Shown: positions 1 through 10,639 of the stretch, one piece after another | How the letters are laid out: each line of letters begins with the position of its first letter | Numbering within the stretch: the first letter of the stretch is position 1 | NCBI GenBank assembly: GCA_013350335.1 | Contig: CM023534.1 | Coordinates: 5,919,542-5,983,541, forward strand | DNA length: 64,000 nt | Source of the DNA: Chimonanthus salicifolius | Taxonomy: Eukaryota; Streptophyta; Magnoliopsida; Laurales; Calycanthaceae | Reading direction: 5' to 3' | The notes under the pieces: model-generated | The model's input: the letters and a program-made list of their open reading frames with translations, nothing else | Told to the model about the DNA's origin: nothing | The model's database searches: none | Position numbers and translations under genes: made by a program

Positions 1-510
1 AAAGTCGAGTGGGTAGCGCCATCCCTAGGATCATGTAAATTCAATCTGGATGGGGCAACAAGGGGTAAACTCGGGCCGACTAGAATAGAAGGTGTGTTGC
101 AAAGGTGACCCCCCCCCCCCGTTGAGGCTGATAAGCATTATTAGGGACATCAGGAGGTTATACAGGACGGGAAATATCATTTTCATACATAGACCTAGAT
201 CAGCGAAAAGTGTGGCGGACTTCTTAGCGAAAGTGGGTGAACACAAATAAAAACCGGCTTTGAAACTATTTTCATCATATCAACCTTGGGAAATTGGCGA
301 GTGGGGAACTACTTATTGTTTCTTTTGTTGGGAGGGGAGTTTTCTTATATAGTGTTGTATGTTCCTTTTCTTTTGCATTCTGTTTTTCTTTTTTTTGTTC
401 TTTTTCCCTTCTCTTGGAACCTGGTATAATTCTCCTATACTTGGTCCCCCCTCATGTATTCACTCTTTGTTTTTTAATAAATGACGATGTTAATGTTTCA
501 AAAAAAAAAG
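1..510 (+). mobile_element. L1-like LINE 3' end (RNase H remnant plus poly(A))
   Basis: Near position 10 the plus strand reads WVAPSLGSCKFNLDGATRGK, the opening of the RNase H domain that ends ORF2 of many plant L1-type LINEs. After a poly-C run (about 109-120) the reading resumes near position 130 with the end of the domain (HRPRSAKSVADFLAKVGEH). The catalytic middle is therefore deleted. A 3' UTR, an AATAAA-like signal near 477 and a short poly(A) at 500-510 follow. The element lies in an intron, or beyond the last visible exon, of the minus-strand TRRAP-like gene. The same family recurs at 61186-63176, where the middle is still present. It is a dead copy. Confidence 0.75.
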
Positions 511-519
511 GTTAGTAGG

Positions 520-1004
520 ATTGTTGTTCCAAAATTAGTGGTCTGGAGGAGGAAGGCTCCACCTAGGGTTTAAGCCTTCTACTTGGGAGTTGGGGGCAGC
601 AAAAATGAAAGTAGTGACAAGGTGTAATTTGATGTGAATGAAAGTGTTACCTAAGATGTTGATTTATCTTGTTTATTGCGTGGAGAGGCGAAGAAGAGTA
701 AGGGTCATCACTTTTGTAGATGCCCTTTTGTGAGAGATGTGTAAAAGCGATTGGATAATGGGTAATTCCATCTTGGGGTGCTTGATAGTTGGGAAGTGGA
801 TCGCTTAGAGGGAGGAAACATATACAATGGAATTCTATTCTAGTGACAATTCTAGGTCAATATGAAGGGAAGGAATTCAAGAATATTTACACAAAAGAAA
901 AAGTGGTGGGAGAGATGTTTGAGCTCGCTAGAAATAAGTCAATCACATGGATAATGGATGAGGAGTGTACAAGTATCCTATTTGACAATTTTATTCAAGG
1001 GTGA
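520..1004 (+). mobile_element. second LINE ORF2 fragment (zf-RVT region)
   Basis: Directly after the poly(A) of the preceding LINE, the plus strand reads WRRKAPPRV and then, with frame breaks and stops, HHFCRCPFVRDV. This resembles the zinc-finger-like zf-RVT segment between reverse transcriptase and RNase H in plant LINEs. An open stretch at 789-1004 (about 71 codons) fits the poorly conserved region that follows. No catalytic domain remains. It is either a second 5'- and 3'-truncated copy or a rearranged part of its neighbour. Confidence 0.5.
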
Positions 1005-1537
1005 AAATAAACAATGGAAGGAGAGCCCTCCAAGAAGAAGGTAACACCATAGTTGTCAGATCTGTTCCAAAACCCGTACCAATTTTGTCTCGATAGCACA
1101 ATGTTCCAGCATTCTGGTGTTCCATTTCGTAAAAAACAATATAAAAATTAAAAAATAAAAATAATAAAATGTGAAAAAACACTATAAACTTATAAAAATG
1201 TTGCAATAAATTATTTTCATTATTTCAAACTAAGCTATACAAAGAAAAATGATAAATTATCATTATATACCTATTCATGTTCTTAATCTAAAGTTATAAT
1301 AGTGTAATTATCAAATACTAATTTAAGAGGGTTTGAATTTACTCCAATAGGAATCAAAAAAAAATTCAATTAGAAAAAATAGAACTGATAATACCCAAAA
1401 AATAAACATGAATACGAATTACATTTAAAATCGTCAAAACTTAAAACATATTGGTACACTAGACCCATTTCATTCTTTTCAATTTTCGTCAAATCCATAA
1501 AATATCAACCATATGAAATGAAATACCTTGAGGAACT
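1005..1537. other. AT-rich intronic or intergenic DNA
   Basis: There is no coding pattern on either strand. The minus strand was checked for the next TRRAP exon and none was seen, so the intron after the 2112-2197 exon is either longer than 2.1 kb or the gene is broken here. Confidence 0.5.
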
Positions 1538-1684
1538 ACAAGTGGACCAAATTTCAACTTCCAACCACTCAATCTTAGTGATTAAAGTTACTAGGCATCA
1601 ATGAATTAAGGACGCCTAGTAATTTTCACCACTAAGATCAAGTGACTGGAAATTGAGATTTGAGATGAAATTTGATCCACTTGT
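1538..1684. mobile_element. foldback MITE with long terminal inverted repeats
   Basis: The left end ACAAGTGGACCAAATTTCA is mirrored by the right end TGAAATTTGATCCACTTGT. The complementarity continues inward with gaps to a second block, CTTAGTG...TTACTAGGC against GCCTAGTAA...CACTAAG, leaving a loop of under 20 bases. No protein is encoded and I could not settle a target duplication. A similar terminal sequence (ACAAGTGGACCAAATTT) occurs at about 8279-8296, suggesting a dispersed family. Confidence 0.65.
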
Positions 1685-1738
1685 AACCTATTAAGTGTAC
1701 TCTTAATCACTATCACAATATGGTTGTATAATATATAT

Positions 1739-1755
1739 AAGTGTGTGTGTGTGTG
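1739..1755. repeat. (TG)n microsatellite
   Basis: A short run of alternating GT follows an AT-rich stretch. Confidence 0.8.
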
Positions 1756-2111
1756 GACAGATTAAAAAAAATGAAAACAATAACGTGGAATGGGTGCCAC
1801 CCATTCAGGCCAATTGCAAGCTGTTCCAATATGTTTTTTTCACCAGAACTGAAACCAAAATGTTTTGGCCGTTTTGGGCAGAACAAAACAAAATTAACTG
1901 CTAAGAGTAACACAGAAGTGGCCAACGATTTAGGAGTTGAAAGGATATACCCCATTGCTGTTTTCCTTTCGTATCCTGTTTTGGAGTGAATATTTCATTC
2001 AAGATCACACACAGAGGTAGAGAAAAAAAAAAACACAAGCTAAGAACAACATAACCATCGTGTGTAAAAAGGCAACCATCTTTCTCATATAAAACGACTA
2101 AAAAACAGTAC

Positions 2112-5100
2112 CTCTCTTCCAGTAAGGTGTCAATTAAGGGGAACAAACCACGCTTGAAATCTGTGCCAAGAACATGCTTTAATGCTACCAATAGTTCCTG
2201 TATCGAGTATTCTTGCATCTATCAGTATAAATAAAGGGCTTGAAAAACCAGAGTAAATAATCGAAAAACAATTTCCTACCTTCCGAATGGAAACAGAATC
2301 CGGGCAAGTAACAAGAAGATTCACTATGCTTTTGCATATGCTTTCTTCATGTGGCCTAATATACTCGGCAAAACTCTTGAGCAGGTAAGTTAAAAAGGAG
2401 ACAGTCTGGAACAAATTGCCAAAAAAAGAAATAAGATAGCATCAGTCAACTCAGTTGCAATGGTAGGATAAATGATGTTAGAAAAAGAAAGCTTTAAAAA
2501 TGTTAGGATAAAAGAACCTCCGACCTTAACTTGTGCACCCTTCAACTCAATGAAGTGGTTCTTAGACTGAGGCGAGACTTTTTCAGGCCCAGGTACTGAT
2601 ATGGCAGCAACCATCAATGGTAAAAGATGGGGGATATTGGTCTGAACAAGCCGTCCATAAAGCTGAAAAAGGAACATCACGACGAGTGGGCTCTCCGTGA
2701 CAACCTTGAATGACCTCGTACTTGGATTAAGCTGCTGCATACCTGCCCCTGAACCAGAATTTTCATGTAAAGGCCCAGGTGGCTTGTTATCCTCTCCTCC
2801 CCCTCCCCCCACAGCATCCTCAAAGAAGTATCCAACAGTGACTCTAAAATTTTGATAAATCTTGCAAACAAAGTCCAGGAAGGGCTGGACCTCAGTCTCT
2901 AGGCTAGGGCGAAAGTTGCGGAGGAGATCAAAGATGATGCGGATGCAGATAAGGCCATTTTCCTCGTTGTCAGTGGTAAGGACATGCATAGCAACCTTAA
3001 GGAGGTCCTGGACAAAAGGGCGGAGGACCTCACTATGAGGGAGTCGATTGAGAATCTCCACGATGACATTACGTAACTTGTGTTCATGATTGTCAGAGAA
3101 TTGCGGAGATGTCATTTGCGTTAGGATTGCCGAGAATGCACGGAAGTAACATTTTAGGAAGTTGAGATATTCCGATGTGTGCGCGATCTCAAGGCTGTCA
3201 CGCACTTCCATTGCCATCTGGAGACGCGCCTGAATTTCTGTTTAAAAAAAATATATATATCAAAACTTAAAGTTAGAAACTGAATCAGTGTTTCCATGAA
3301 AGAAATCAATCAAAGAGAAACTAAAATCACCTCTTTCTTGAAAGAGAGAGAAGAAACAGAAACATGGCTCCATTTGAATGCATGGAACAATTTCGAAGAA
3401 AGTACTTTCCTTTCCATTAATCCAATAAAGGGAATTTAAGACGAGGAGGAGAATGAGGAGGATGAAGGAACCATGCATGAAAAGGAAAGTGGACACTAGA
3501 AAATAAGAGTTCTTAACTAAAAATGGAAAATAACAGTTTTTATTGATGTTCTTTACTTGAGTAATTTCTTAAGTCATGGATACCTGCAATTCAAATCAGA
3601 AATTCACTTTCCCAGAAAGTCGAATGATGTTATGCCTGAAGGGCCTGATGTACGGAAGAATCTTTTTTTTCTTTTTGAAGTATGTCTAAGGGGAAATTCA
3701 GCATTACCGGAATATCTACTTCCAAGATAGAAGACTTTCTCTTTTACAGATCATATGAATGTGAAATTTCTAGCCCCATAAAAAATTGATCATGAGAATA
3801 TGGATTTTTCGGGATAGCCAAATAGCAAAACAGGGAATCCCATCCCACCGAAAGGGCCACTCCTCGTAGTTTTACCTGGTGTGTGTGGGTAGGGAGGCTT
3901 ACACACGCCCCGATGAGGCGATGACTAGTCGGGTGCTCTAAGAAGCCCTGGACACCTCGGTCATCACAAAAAAAAAAAGGGAATTCCTGGATAAGGGCAC
4001 CCAAATAAGAGAACAGCAGATACATGTTTTCCAAATGCACATGTTTTCAGGAAATTCATTCAGAAAATCAAGTTCCTGTTTCTGCTAATTTTCCTATAAT
4101 GTGCATCCATTTAACCAAACAAATTCCAAAAATGACAAGTTTCCAAGAAAGTAGTTTGTTTTCCAATGTATCTTAGCAAAGCAGAAAAGACAGGTATGGC
4201 TTTCAGAAAGAAATGAACATGGAGGTGGGGGAAAGAGAGTGGAATGGAAGTACTTTCTGAGAAAAGAAATGTTGAAAAAATAGTCAAACTTTTTTTTAGT
4301 TTGAAGTAAAGTACTTTCCTGAACCTCTAGCGCAGTTGGTAAGTGTTTATCGTTGCAACCTGAAAGTTGCGGGTTCAAGTCCTATGGATGTCAAATAGGT
4401 GCTCACCCTATAGAAGAAAGAAACATGCCAAATCCAAATGCAAATACCAACCCTGATTAATGGGACAAATCACTTTGATGAGGATGATGAAAAAGAAGTA
4501 CTTTCCTTTCCATACAATTCACCATTCAATTTGTCTCCATTTTTTTCTTTTCTTTTCTTTTCCACTTGTTACTCTCCTCCAAAAAGCAAAGATTTCTCTT
4601 CTTGCTTCTTCATGTTCCTTTCCATGCATCCGAAGTTAGAAATTAAATCTTCTTGTTTATAACAATAGTTTCTTTCCAAGAAACACTATTTCTCCCTTTC
4701 CACGATCCAAATAAACAAGGGAAGGAAAACGGGAAAATATATGGAAATGGAGGTGGTGGAGGGACGGGTGTAGGATTGAAGAATGAATTTAACTATTTTC
4801 ATTAGAAATTAGTGTATCCTTTTGATACATCCAATTGGACACTAAGGAGATGGAGAGAGAAATATTGACTTTATGAAACAAAAATTTAGAGAGAGAAACA
4901 AAATAGAAGAAGAGAGCAGGCTCCATTTGGATGATGCTACACTTAGGGATGGGAATTTGATCCTAAAGCCAAAGAAACCAAGCAAACAAAAATAGTACAT
5001 ATGCACCAATTTTCAGCTAAAATGTTAATCGCTTGGACCCAATCATTGAAGAAAAACCCAACAGGTAAATAGACCAGGCTCAAGTTTATACAAGCTCAAA

Positions 5101-5733
5101 CTCAAAAGGACAGCCCAAAACCTGGGCTCCAGTAGTTTATATATTGAAAAAATAGATCAGAAAACTATTTTTAATCTTACAATGTTGGTTTGACAGTAAA
5201 AACCAGTCCCTTATAGAAACTAGTACCCAATCTTCTATGTCTCTCCGTCATTTCCTAACCCAAAACAATTGTTGGACCAAGGACTCTCCTCCATGTTCAC
5301 AACTCCGACCCGCCCACACCTTCTTTTCCACCATCGATTTGGTCAAGATCTTGTTTTTTCTTCTCCTTCTGCTTTGTTCTTTTTTATTTATCCTCCTAAC
5401 TACCTTCTTTTCCACCATTAATTGGGTCAATATCTTGTTTCTTCTTCCATTTGATTTATCTTGTTTCTAAGGAATAATATTTTTAACCAAAGAGTGGAAA
5501 TTAGTGTAACCATGGGAAAATGCCCTGGTGATCAACGAATAAAGTTAGTGTAACCCATATTTCATTAAAAACGGTAACTTTCAAACGAGAAATGGAGATG
5601 AACGAGGAATTTAAGAGAAAATAAGAGAGCAATTTAGAGAGAGAGAGAGAGAGAGAGTAAGAAAGAAGGCATTACGAAGAGTGGGGTCCAGGAGGCGCTG
5701 AGCATGCTGCTCGAAGTTCTGGATGGGGCTCAT
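2112..5733 (-). CDS. Tra1/TRRAP-like protein, N-terminal exons (partial)
   Basis: Four exons join in frame on the minus strand: 5733-5676, 3237-2525, 2405-2280 and 2197-2112. All introns are GT/AG. They encode about 327 residues beginning MSPIQNFEQHAQRL and continuing through EVRDSLEIAHTSEYLNFLKC and RSFKVVTESPLVVMFLFQLY. I recognise this as the N-terminal helical-repeat region of plant Tra1/TRRAP proteins, very large pseudokinase-type scaffolds of the SAGA and NuA4 histone acetyltransferase complexes in the nucleus. The family is close to 3,900 residues, so under a tenth is present. A short glycine run (GGGGG) and acidic linker precede the NPSTRSF motif. Intron 1 (2.4 kb) holds two SINE copies. 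The last visible exon ends in phase 2 at GT (2111-2110) and no continuation is seen in the 2.1 kb to the window edge. No frameshift is seen, so I infer a live gene. Confidence 0.92.
3842..3980 (+). mobile_element. 5'-truncated SINE (3' part)
   Basis: The segment from CTCCTCGTAG through GGACACCTCGGTCATCA to a poly(A) run matches, with substitutions, the 3' part of the SINE at 54843-55026 (ACTTCCTATAG ... TAGACACTTTGGTCAT-poly(A)). The tRNA-like head is missing. It lies in intron 1 of the TRRAP-like gene, antisense to it. Confidence 0.55.
4321..4495 (+). mobile_element. tRNA-derived SINE with 12-bp target duplication
   Basis: An A-box-like TAGCGCAGTTGG (4328-4339) and a B-box GGGTTCAAGTCC (4371-4382) show the tRNA-like head. 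The tail ends GATGATGAAAAAG. The element is bracketed by a perfect 12-bp direct repeat, AAGTACTTTCCT, at 4309-4320 and 4496-4507. This retroposition signature fixes both ends. A diverged relative lies at 17862-18006. It sits in intron 1 of the TRRAP-like gene. Confidence 0.8.
5636..5657. repeat. (GA)n microsatellite beside TRRAP-like exon 1
   Basis: A GA dinucleotide run lies about 20 bases inside intron 1, just downstream of the first exon on the minus strand. Confidence 0.85.
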
Positions 5734-7575
5734 AGCTCGGAATTTCAGAGAAGAGAAACCTAGCCTTCCGCTGCTGCTTCGCTTTTGCCTTTCTGGCCTT
5801 GTATCAAAACCCTCGGCTACTTCTTCCGCTACTTCTTTCCTTTTGCGTTACCAAATTGAAGGGCATAGACAGAGGGAAAGGGAGAAGAAGAGACGGAGGT
5901 TGGATTCGGAGCAAAGGAGGGAAACCGGAAGCTTTTGTGTCATCAGTGTGAGTACTGACTACTGAGTACGAGGGAGGAAACGGTCGAAGACGGGAACGTC
6001 TTCTTCTAATTCCGATCCGTGAGACGAATATCTCCGTACATAAAGAGTGTCAAGGACTCGGGGAAAACATCGAGTTAGACCCGCGAGAAACAATAATTTA
6101 AATTTATAATTTTGATGAGTATGTATTATTAATATTTAAAATTTTAAAATCAAGAGATATAATGATGTTAAGTTTAAAGATCTTCCTATCGTCGTATCAA
6201 CAATTTATCACCAACATAAGTCTCTCCTATTTTCTTTTTAATATATAAAAAATCTATAAAACTTAAGGTGAACATATTTTTTTCAAATATAAATGCCGTT
6301 GTTTATAGAGTTTTAGACTTTTAAATGTTAAAATTTCAATTAAAAATAAAGTATATCTTAAAAATTTAAATATTTTATAAAGTAGAAAATCAATATAAGA
6401 AAATACCTAATATGAAATTTATGTTTTAGTATCTCTAGTTACATTTATCTTTTATTGAAATTCATAAATTTTTTATTGTAAAAGTTATGAGTTTCATAAA
6501 GATATTGATTCATTAAGAGCTCTTGATTCATTTTAAAAACATTTGTATATCATTTTATTTATTAAAAAAAAAAAGTTGAAAATGACTTTTAGGTTAGAAA
6601 ACCAAGTTTGATCAATTGTTTTAAAAAATAGTACACATCCTACAAACTATACAAATTACATCAACACATCTTCATTGAATTTCATAGTCCCTAGATATTA
6701 TTTCATTAAATATTTTCACAAAAAACCTTAATATAAGATTATCTTATAAGTAAAATTTAGAAAAAATAGTGAAAATAATTCAAAATATTCAAATTTTAAA
6801 GAGAAAATATTTAAAATTGATAAATACCATTCATCTTAAATAACTTGGTTCTGAATCCTCTTTTAAATCACATTTAATGCAAGATTCAACTTGAACAAAT
6901 GTCAAAAGTATTTTTTAATTAAAAAATAAGTATTAGTCACTTAATGTAAGCAGAAGCGATAGCTTGACGCAGCTGAGGTGATCGGGTTTAAAGGTTTTGG
7001 TAAAAACCTGGTCTCACTAATGAAAATTTAATTTGAATGGGTCAAATGGGTCCCACAATAACTTGGAAAAAGATGGGAAGGGAAGGGAAAGGGTTTGGTA
7101 ATTAGGGCAAAGCTGAGGGATATTAAAGGAATATGAAAGAGTTATCATTAATGGCTTTGATGAACGGGTGATTAGGTACTTAGAGGTGTTATTGGCTAAT
7201 GGGGTTGTTTGCATTTAATGTGAACAGAAGTGGGAAATATGAACATGGATACGAAGAGTCGGCGTGAAATCTCGTTATCAGCTAAGATATCAGTTGATAA
7301 ATTTCTCTCAACTATTTTTTTTTAACAAAAAAATCAAAAAAAAAATTATAAAAAAATCAATTTTTTTTTTTTTCTGAATATCTCTCTGCCGATATGTTAT
7401 TACCCTTGGGGAGAATGTTGTATGAATGAAGGACGAAGGAAAGTCGGAAGAGATGCTGTGGATTGGGCCCACGAGTGGGTTACAATGTATTATTGGACAA
7501 TATTGTTCGATACGTATCAATTGATAACACAGATATGGACATTTCTACGTCACACCTAATTATGTACGCTGCAAG
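5734..7575. other. 5' flank of the TRRAP-like gene and AT-rich DNA
   Basis: The first few hundred bases are relatively GC-rich and must contain the 5' UTR and promoter of the minus-strand TRRAP-like gene. I see no clear TATA box. Beyond about 6100 the sequence is AT-rich and without coding pattern. Confidence 0.5.
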
Positions 7576-7685
7576 CTAGGGGTATAAAATTCAGCATCGG
7601 CCAATATTTTTCTCTTCTTTTTTTTTACGAAAATCAGATAATATCGGCCGAGGTATCGGTATATCGGCCGATATTCGGACCTCTG
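7576..7685. mobile_element. hAT-like MITE, TATCGGCCGATA family (short copy)
   Basis: The left end (C)TAGGGGTATAAAATT and the right end, read inward as CAGAGGTCCGAATATCGG, resemble the CAGGGGTTTAAA termini of the copy at 52773. The interior has several ATCGGCC/GGCCGAT motifs. The flanking octamers GCTGCAAG and AGTACAAG agree at five of eight positions, as expected of an old 8-bp duplication. Boundaries are approximate. Confidence 0.55.
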
Positions 7686-8483
7686 AGTACAAGATTCATT
7701 TGCTATTATAGCTCTTAGGAAGCTTTCAATATAAGAGCTTTTGTTAGAGTTTTTCAAAAATTATTGACGTTTTTTTTTAAATCAGTTAAGTGAGACGCTC
7801 TGTTAAAATAAATTGTTTTTTAACTTATTCTTACAAAAAATTGAATGGGTCAATTAATGGGCCTCATTTTTAATTTTTTTTTGAATGATGGTTAGACTAA
7901 AATAGACTGAAGATCATGGGCTAAATTTTACTAAATGTCATCTTAAATAAATTGCACTAATTGTAACTCTTGAAAATTATAAAATTTAATAATTTTTTAG
8001 GTTGAAATTTAATCTACTTTACTAGTAAAATTAAAAAAATTAAAATGAATATGAATCCAATTAAAATATATACAAGTGCATATAATGATAGGCAATTTTG
8101 TCATAGGGCTTGACATTCATGTATAATTGTATACCCTGATTGCTAATTGGGCTCGGATGACATATCAATGCTCAAGTTCAAAGTCCAATACCTAGCCTCA
8201 ACATTTTATGTATATTTTTCTATTTTTAATTAACGTGATAAAATCAACTACAGATATTGAAAATAATTTTGATAAGTTACAAGTGGACCAAATTTTATAT
8301 AAAAAACTAATTTTCCCACTTTGAGTATCCCTTGGGCTCAAGCTTCCTATTGGGCTTTTTATTGGACTCGACTTGTCTATTGTGGGCCCGGCCTAAGCGT
8401 TGCCCATTGCCATCCTTAGATGTAGAGGAGGTGACACCTTTATACCCTACTTTTCAACTCTTTCTTATTTTCACGGTTTCACC

Positions 8484-8719
8484 TAGGGCTGAAATCGGGT
8501 CGGGTCATTGGCCCAAAATTCTCAACTTGAGCCGACCCAAATTATAATCCGACTCAATTCAAATTCTGACCCGACCCACATTCTGACCCCATTTTAGTAT
8601 AATTTTAGTTGAGTCGGGTTGGATTAAATTGAAAATTCCTCAATCTGATCTTATCCGAATTTCATATCGATTTGTTGGGTGATACAAGTCAGGTCAAAAC
8701 CCAACACGAGTTTCACCCA
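8484..8719. mobile_element. hAT-like MITE, GGGTC/GACCC family (copy 1)
   Basis: The element begins TAGGGCTGAAATCGGGTCGGGTC and its interior is rich in CGGGTC, GACCC and related words, as in the copies at 21759, 49268 and 51746. The right end CGAGTTTCACCCA is a decayed form of the family terminus GAGTTGCAGCCCTA. GTTTCACC occurs at both edges, but because it overlaps the terminus I do not treat it as a secure target duplication. Confidence 0.6.
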
Positions 8720-9499
8720 TTGATCCTGTGGCATGATTTCACATTTTTCACCCATACTAAAATTTTTAGAACACTCACTTCAAAGAAAATATTTGCCCAC
8801 AGTAAAAAGACGAAACTACTTTCTTTTTTTTTTCATTTCAAAATTCATCCAAATATATATTTTTTATTTTTCAAGAAATGGCATTGAAATTCAATGAAAT
8901 CTAAAGAGCCAAAACAACCCTATGTTGTAAGCTCTTCTTGAGTGAAATATATCATTTTCAACTAAATAATGGCAGTGATCCAATGGGCCCATAGTATAGA
9001 ACCCATGGTTCCTCTTGTTGAGACCATAGCGTCGACTGATGGTGGCCCAATGCACAATTGTTGTCGCTCACAATTATAATTATTCTATATTATAAAAGAA
9101 GTTTTAATTTTTTTTTATTATTTTTTTTTTCCAATTTAATACACGTTACATGAATTTTAATGTATTCTCTTAAAGTTGTAGTTGAATATGATTGTAGACC
9201 TTATCCTCCCATACAAAATAAAAATAGAACTTTGAATCTACCAATGTACAAAAAATTAAGAGGCATTTGATATTTCTTACTCTCTGATTTTCAACTTCAA
9301 AAAATAATTTCATGGTCTTTAATCAGTTGAAGTTAAATTTAGATATTTTAGTAATCTAAATATCTCATTTAGTTTATTATATTTGAATGAAGCAAGAGGT
9401 TTAGTTTTCTAATTATCTCAAAGATCAATCCATCGAGTGGTTGACATTGATTTGAGATTTAAGATCAAACAAACACTTCCTGATGGCATCCTTATAATA
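8720..9499. other. AT-rich intergenic DNA
   Basis: I see no gene, RNA or clear repeat here apart from homopolymer runs. Confidence 0.5.
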
Positions 9500-9665
9500 T
9501 GAAATTAATTGGTTAACCTCCTGACTTAGGAGTGGGAGGTGCCAAGTTCGAGTATTCATGGCCTAACCTGGTGTACCCTAAGGGCAGTAGGTATCACCCA
9601 TGGAGATTTTACTTTGGGTTTCCCACTGTTTTCCACATATAAATTCAAAAAAAAATAAAAAAATC
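9500..9665 (+). mobile_element. tRNA-derived SINE, GGCCTAA..TTGGTGT family (copy 1)
   Basis: A degenerate tRNA-like head (AATTGGTTAACCTCCTGACTT ... AAGTTCGAGTAT as the B-box) precedes a body reading ATGGCCTAACCTGGTGTACC and GGGCAGTAGG, and an A-rich tail. The copies at 21037 and 44728 share the same order of motifs. No secure target duplication was found. Confidence 0.6.
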
Positions 9666-9851
9666 TTATACGTGCTTAAATTGTAAGGTTCAATTATTTT
9701 GTTTGTAATAACATTACAGTTCAAAAACTTGAAGCTTATACCAGACGGACTCAACTTCAACCGAGTTTAGCTTTTCAACCCAGTATGGGCCAAACTCATT
9801 GAGTTAGGTATATATTTAAACTGAGTTTTTGAACCATGATGGAATCAGTGA

Positions 9852-10520
9852 TCAACCACCAAGGTTTTTCCGGATCCTCTCAACATCTTGCCCACTGATT
9901 TGATACGATTTCTTCAAAACTTCATCGGGAAATGACGGCTTTGATGCAAAATTGGCCAGTGCAGATAGTTGTGCTCCAGGATTCTGACTGTTGAGCCCAG
10001 ATATGGCTATTGCAGCATTGACTCGATCAAGATTTTGTAAGAAATGGACCATGGCTCTTGGGAACACAAACGAGTCACCGGGTCGGAGCTGTTGAGTGAA
10101 GAGACGATTGGATGTGTCGACGAAGCCAACACGAAGGATGCCCCTGATGAGGATGGTTACCTCCGAGGCTCGTGGATGCGCGTGGGGTGGAACTAGCCCG
10201 TCTGCGGCTATGTCGATTCGGGCCATGGTTAGCCCTTGTGTGTTCAATCCAGCCAGGTTTTTTGTATTGGTGAGAGTGACATTGAAGCCGAATAGATTTG
10301 CGCGGGTGTCGCCGGCCCTCGACAAGGCCGATGTCATGAAGTGGGAAGGGAGTGCCATTGATGGGTTCATGCAGGGTTCACCATTGAAGAAGAAGGTTTG
10401 ATGACTGGATTCATCTGCCACACAGAAATCTTGAAGTGGGTCTGGGTCTGATTTGGCTGTTCTCAAGAGAGGCAGTAAGACAAAGATTGCTGACCAAGAG
10501 TAGGAGGTTTTCATGTTCAT
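9852..10520 (-). CDS. germin-like protein
   Basis: This single-exon frame of 222 residues belongs to the germin-like cupin family, secreted cell-wall glycoproteins; some members have superoxide dismutase or oxalate oxidase activity. A hydrophobic leader (residues about 4-24) precedes SDPDPLQDFCVAD, the usual mature N-terminus. C33 and C50 are the expected disulfide pair. The cupin metal ligands are all present: H113, H115 and E120 in PPHAHPRASEV, and H159 in FVFPRAMVHF. N80-V-T is a glycosylation site. The frame stays open upstream to 10622, but TATATAA lies at 10613-10619, so ATG 10520 (or 10514, two codons later) is the likely start. Family length is normal. The biochemical activity cannot be read from sequence. 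Confidence 0.95.
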   Translation of the reverse strand: MNMKTSYSWSAIFVLLPLLRTAKSDPDPLQDFCVADESSHQTFFFNGEPCMNPSMALPSHFMTSALSRAGDTRANLFGFNVTLTNTKNLAGLNTQGLTMARIDIAADGLVPPHAHPRASEVTILIRGILRVGFVDTSNRLFTQQLRPGDSFVFPRAMVHFLQNLDRVNAAIAISGLNSQNPGAQLSALANFASKPSFPDEVLKKSYQISGQDVERIRKNLGG

Positions 10521-10612
10521 CTCTTGTGGAGGACTCGATGGCTTCAACTCTGCTTGGTTTGTGAACTGATTGATTCTCTGTTTTTTGTTCTTTCTCATCA
10601 TCCAAACATCTG

Positions 10613-10619
10613 TTATATA
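10613..10619 (-). promoter_or_regulatory. putative TATA box of the germin-like gene
   Basis: On the minus strand TATATAA lies about 93 bases before ATG 10520, at a spacing usual for a plant core promoter with a short 5' UTR. It also argues against translation starting at the upstream in-frame ATG. Confidence 0.5.
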
Positions 10620-10639
10620 CATGCATGGCCAGGCGATAT

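Noticed and set aside
4321..4495. tRNA gene
   Set aside because: A-box and B-box are present but no cloverleaf can be drawn; the tail and target duplication show a SINE.
8484..8719. GTTTCACC as an 8-bp target duplication
   Set aside because: The right copy overlaps the expected terminal sequence, so the match may be incidental.
10096..10401. Plus-strand 101-codon frame
   Set aside because: It is the antisense shadow of the germin-like coding sequence.
10521..10622. N-terminal extension of the germin-like protein to ATG 10622
   Set aside because: A TATA box lies at 10613-10619 and the added residues are basic and unlike a signal peptide.
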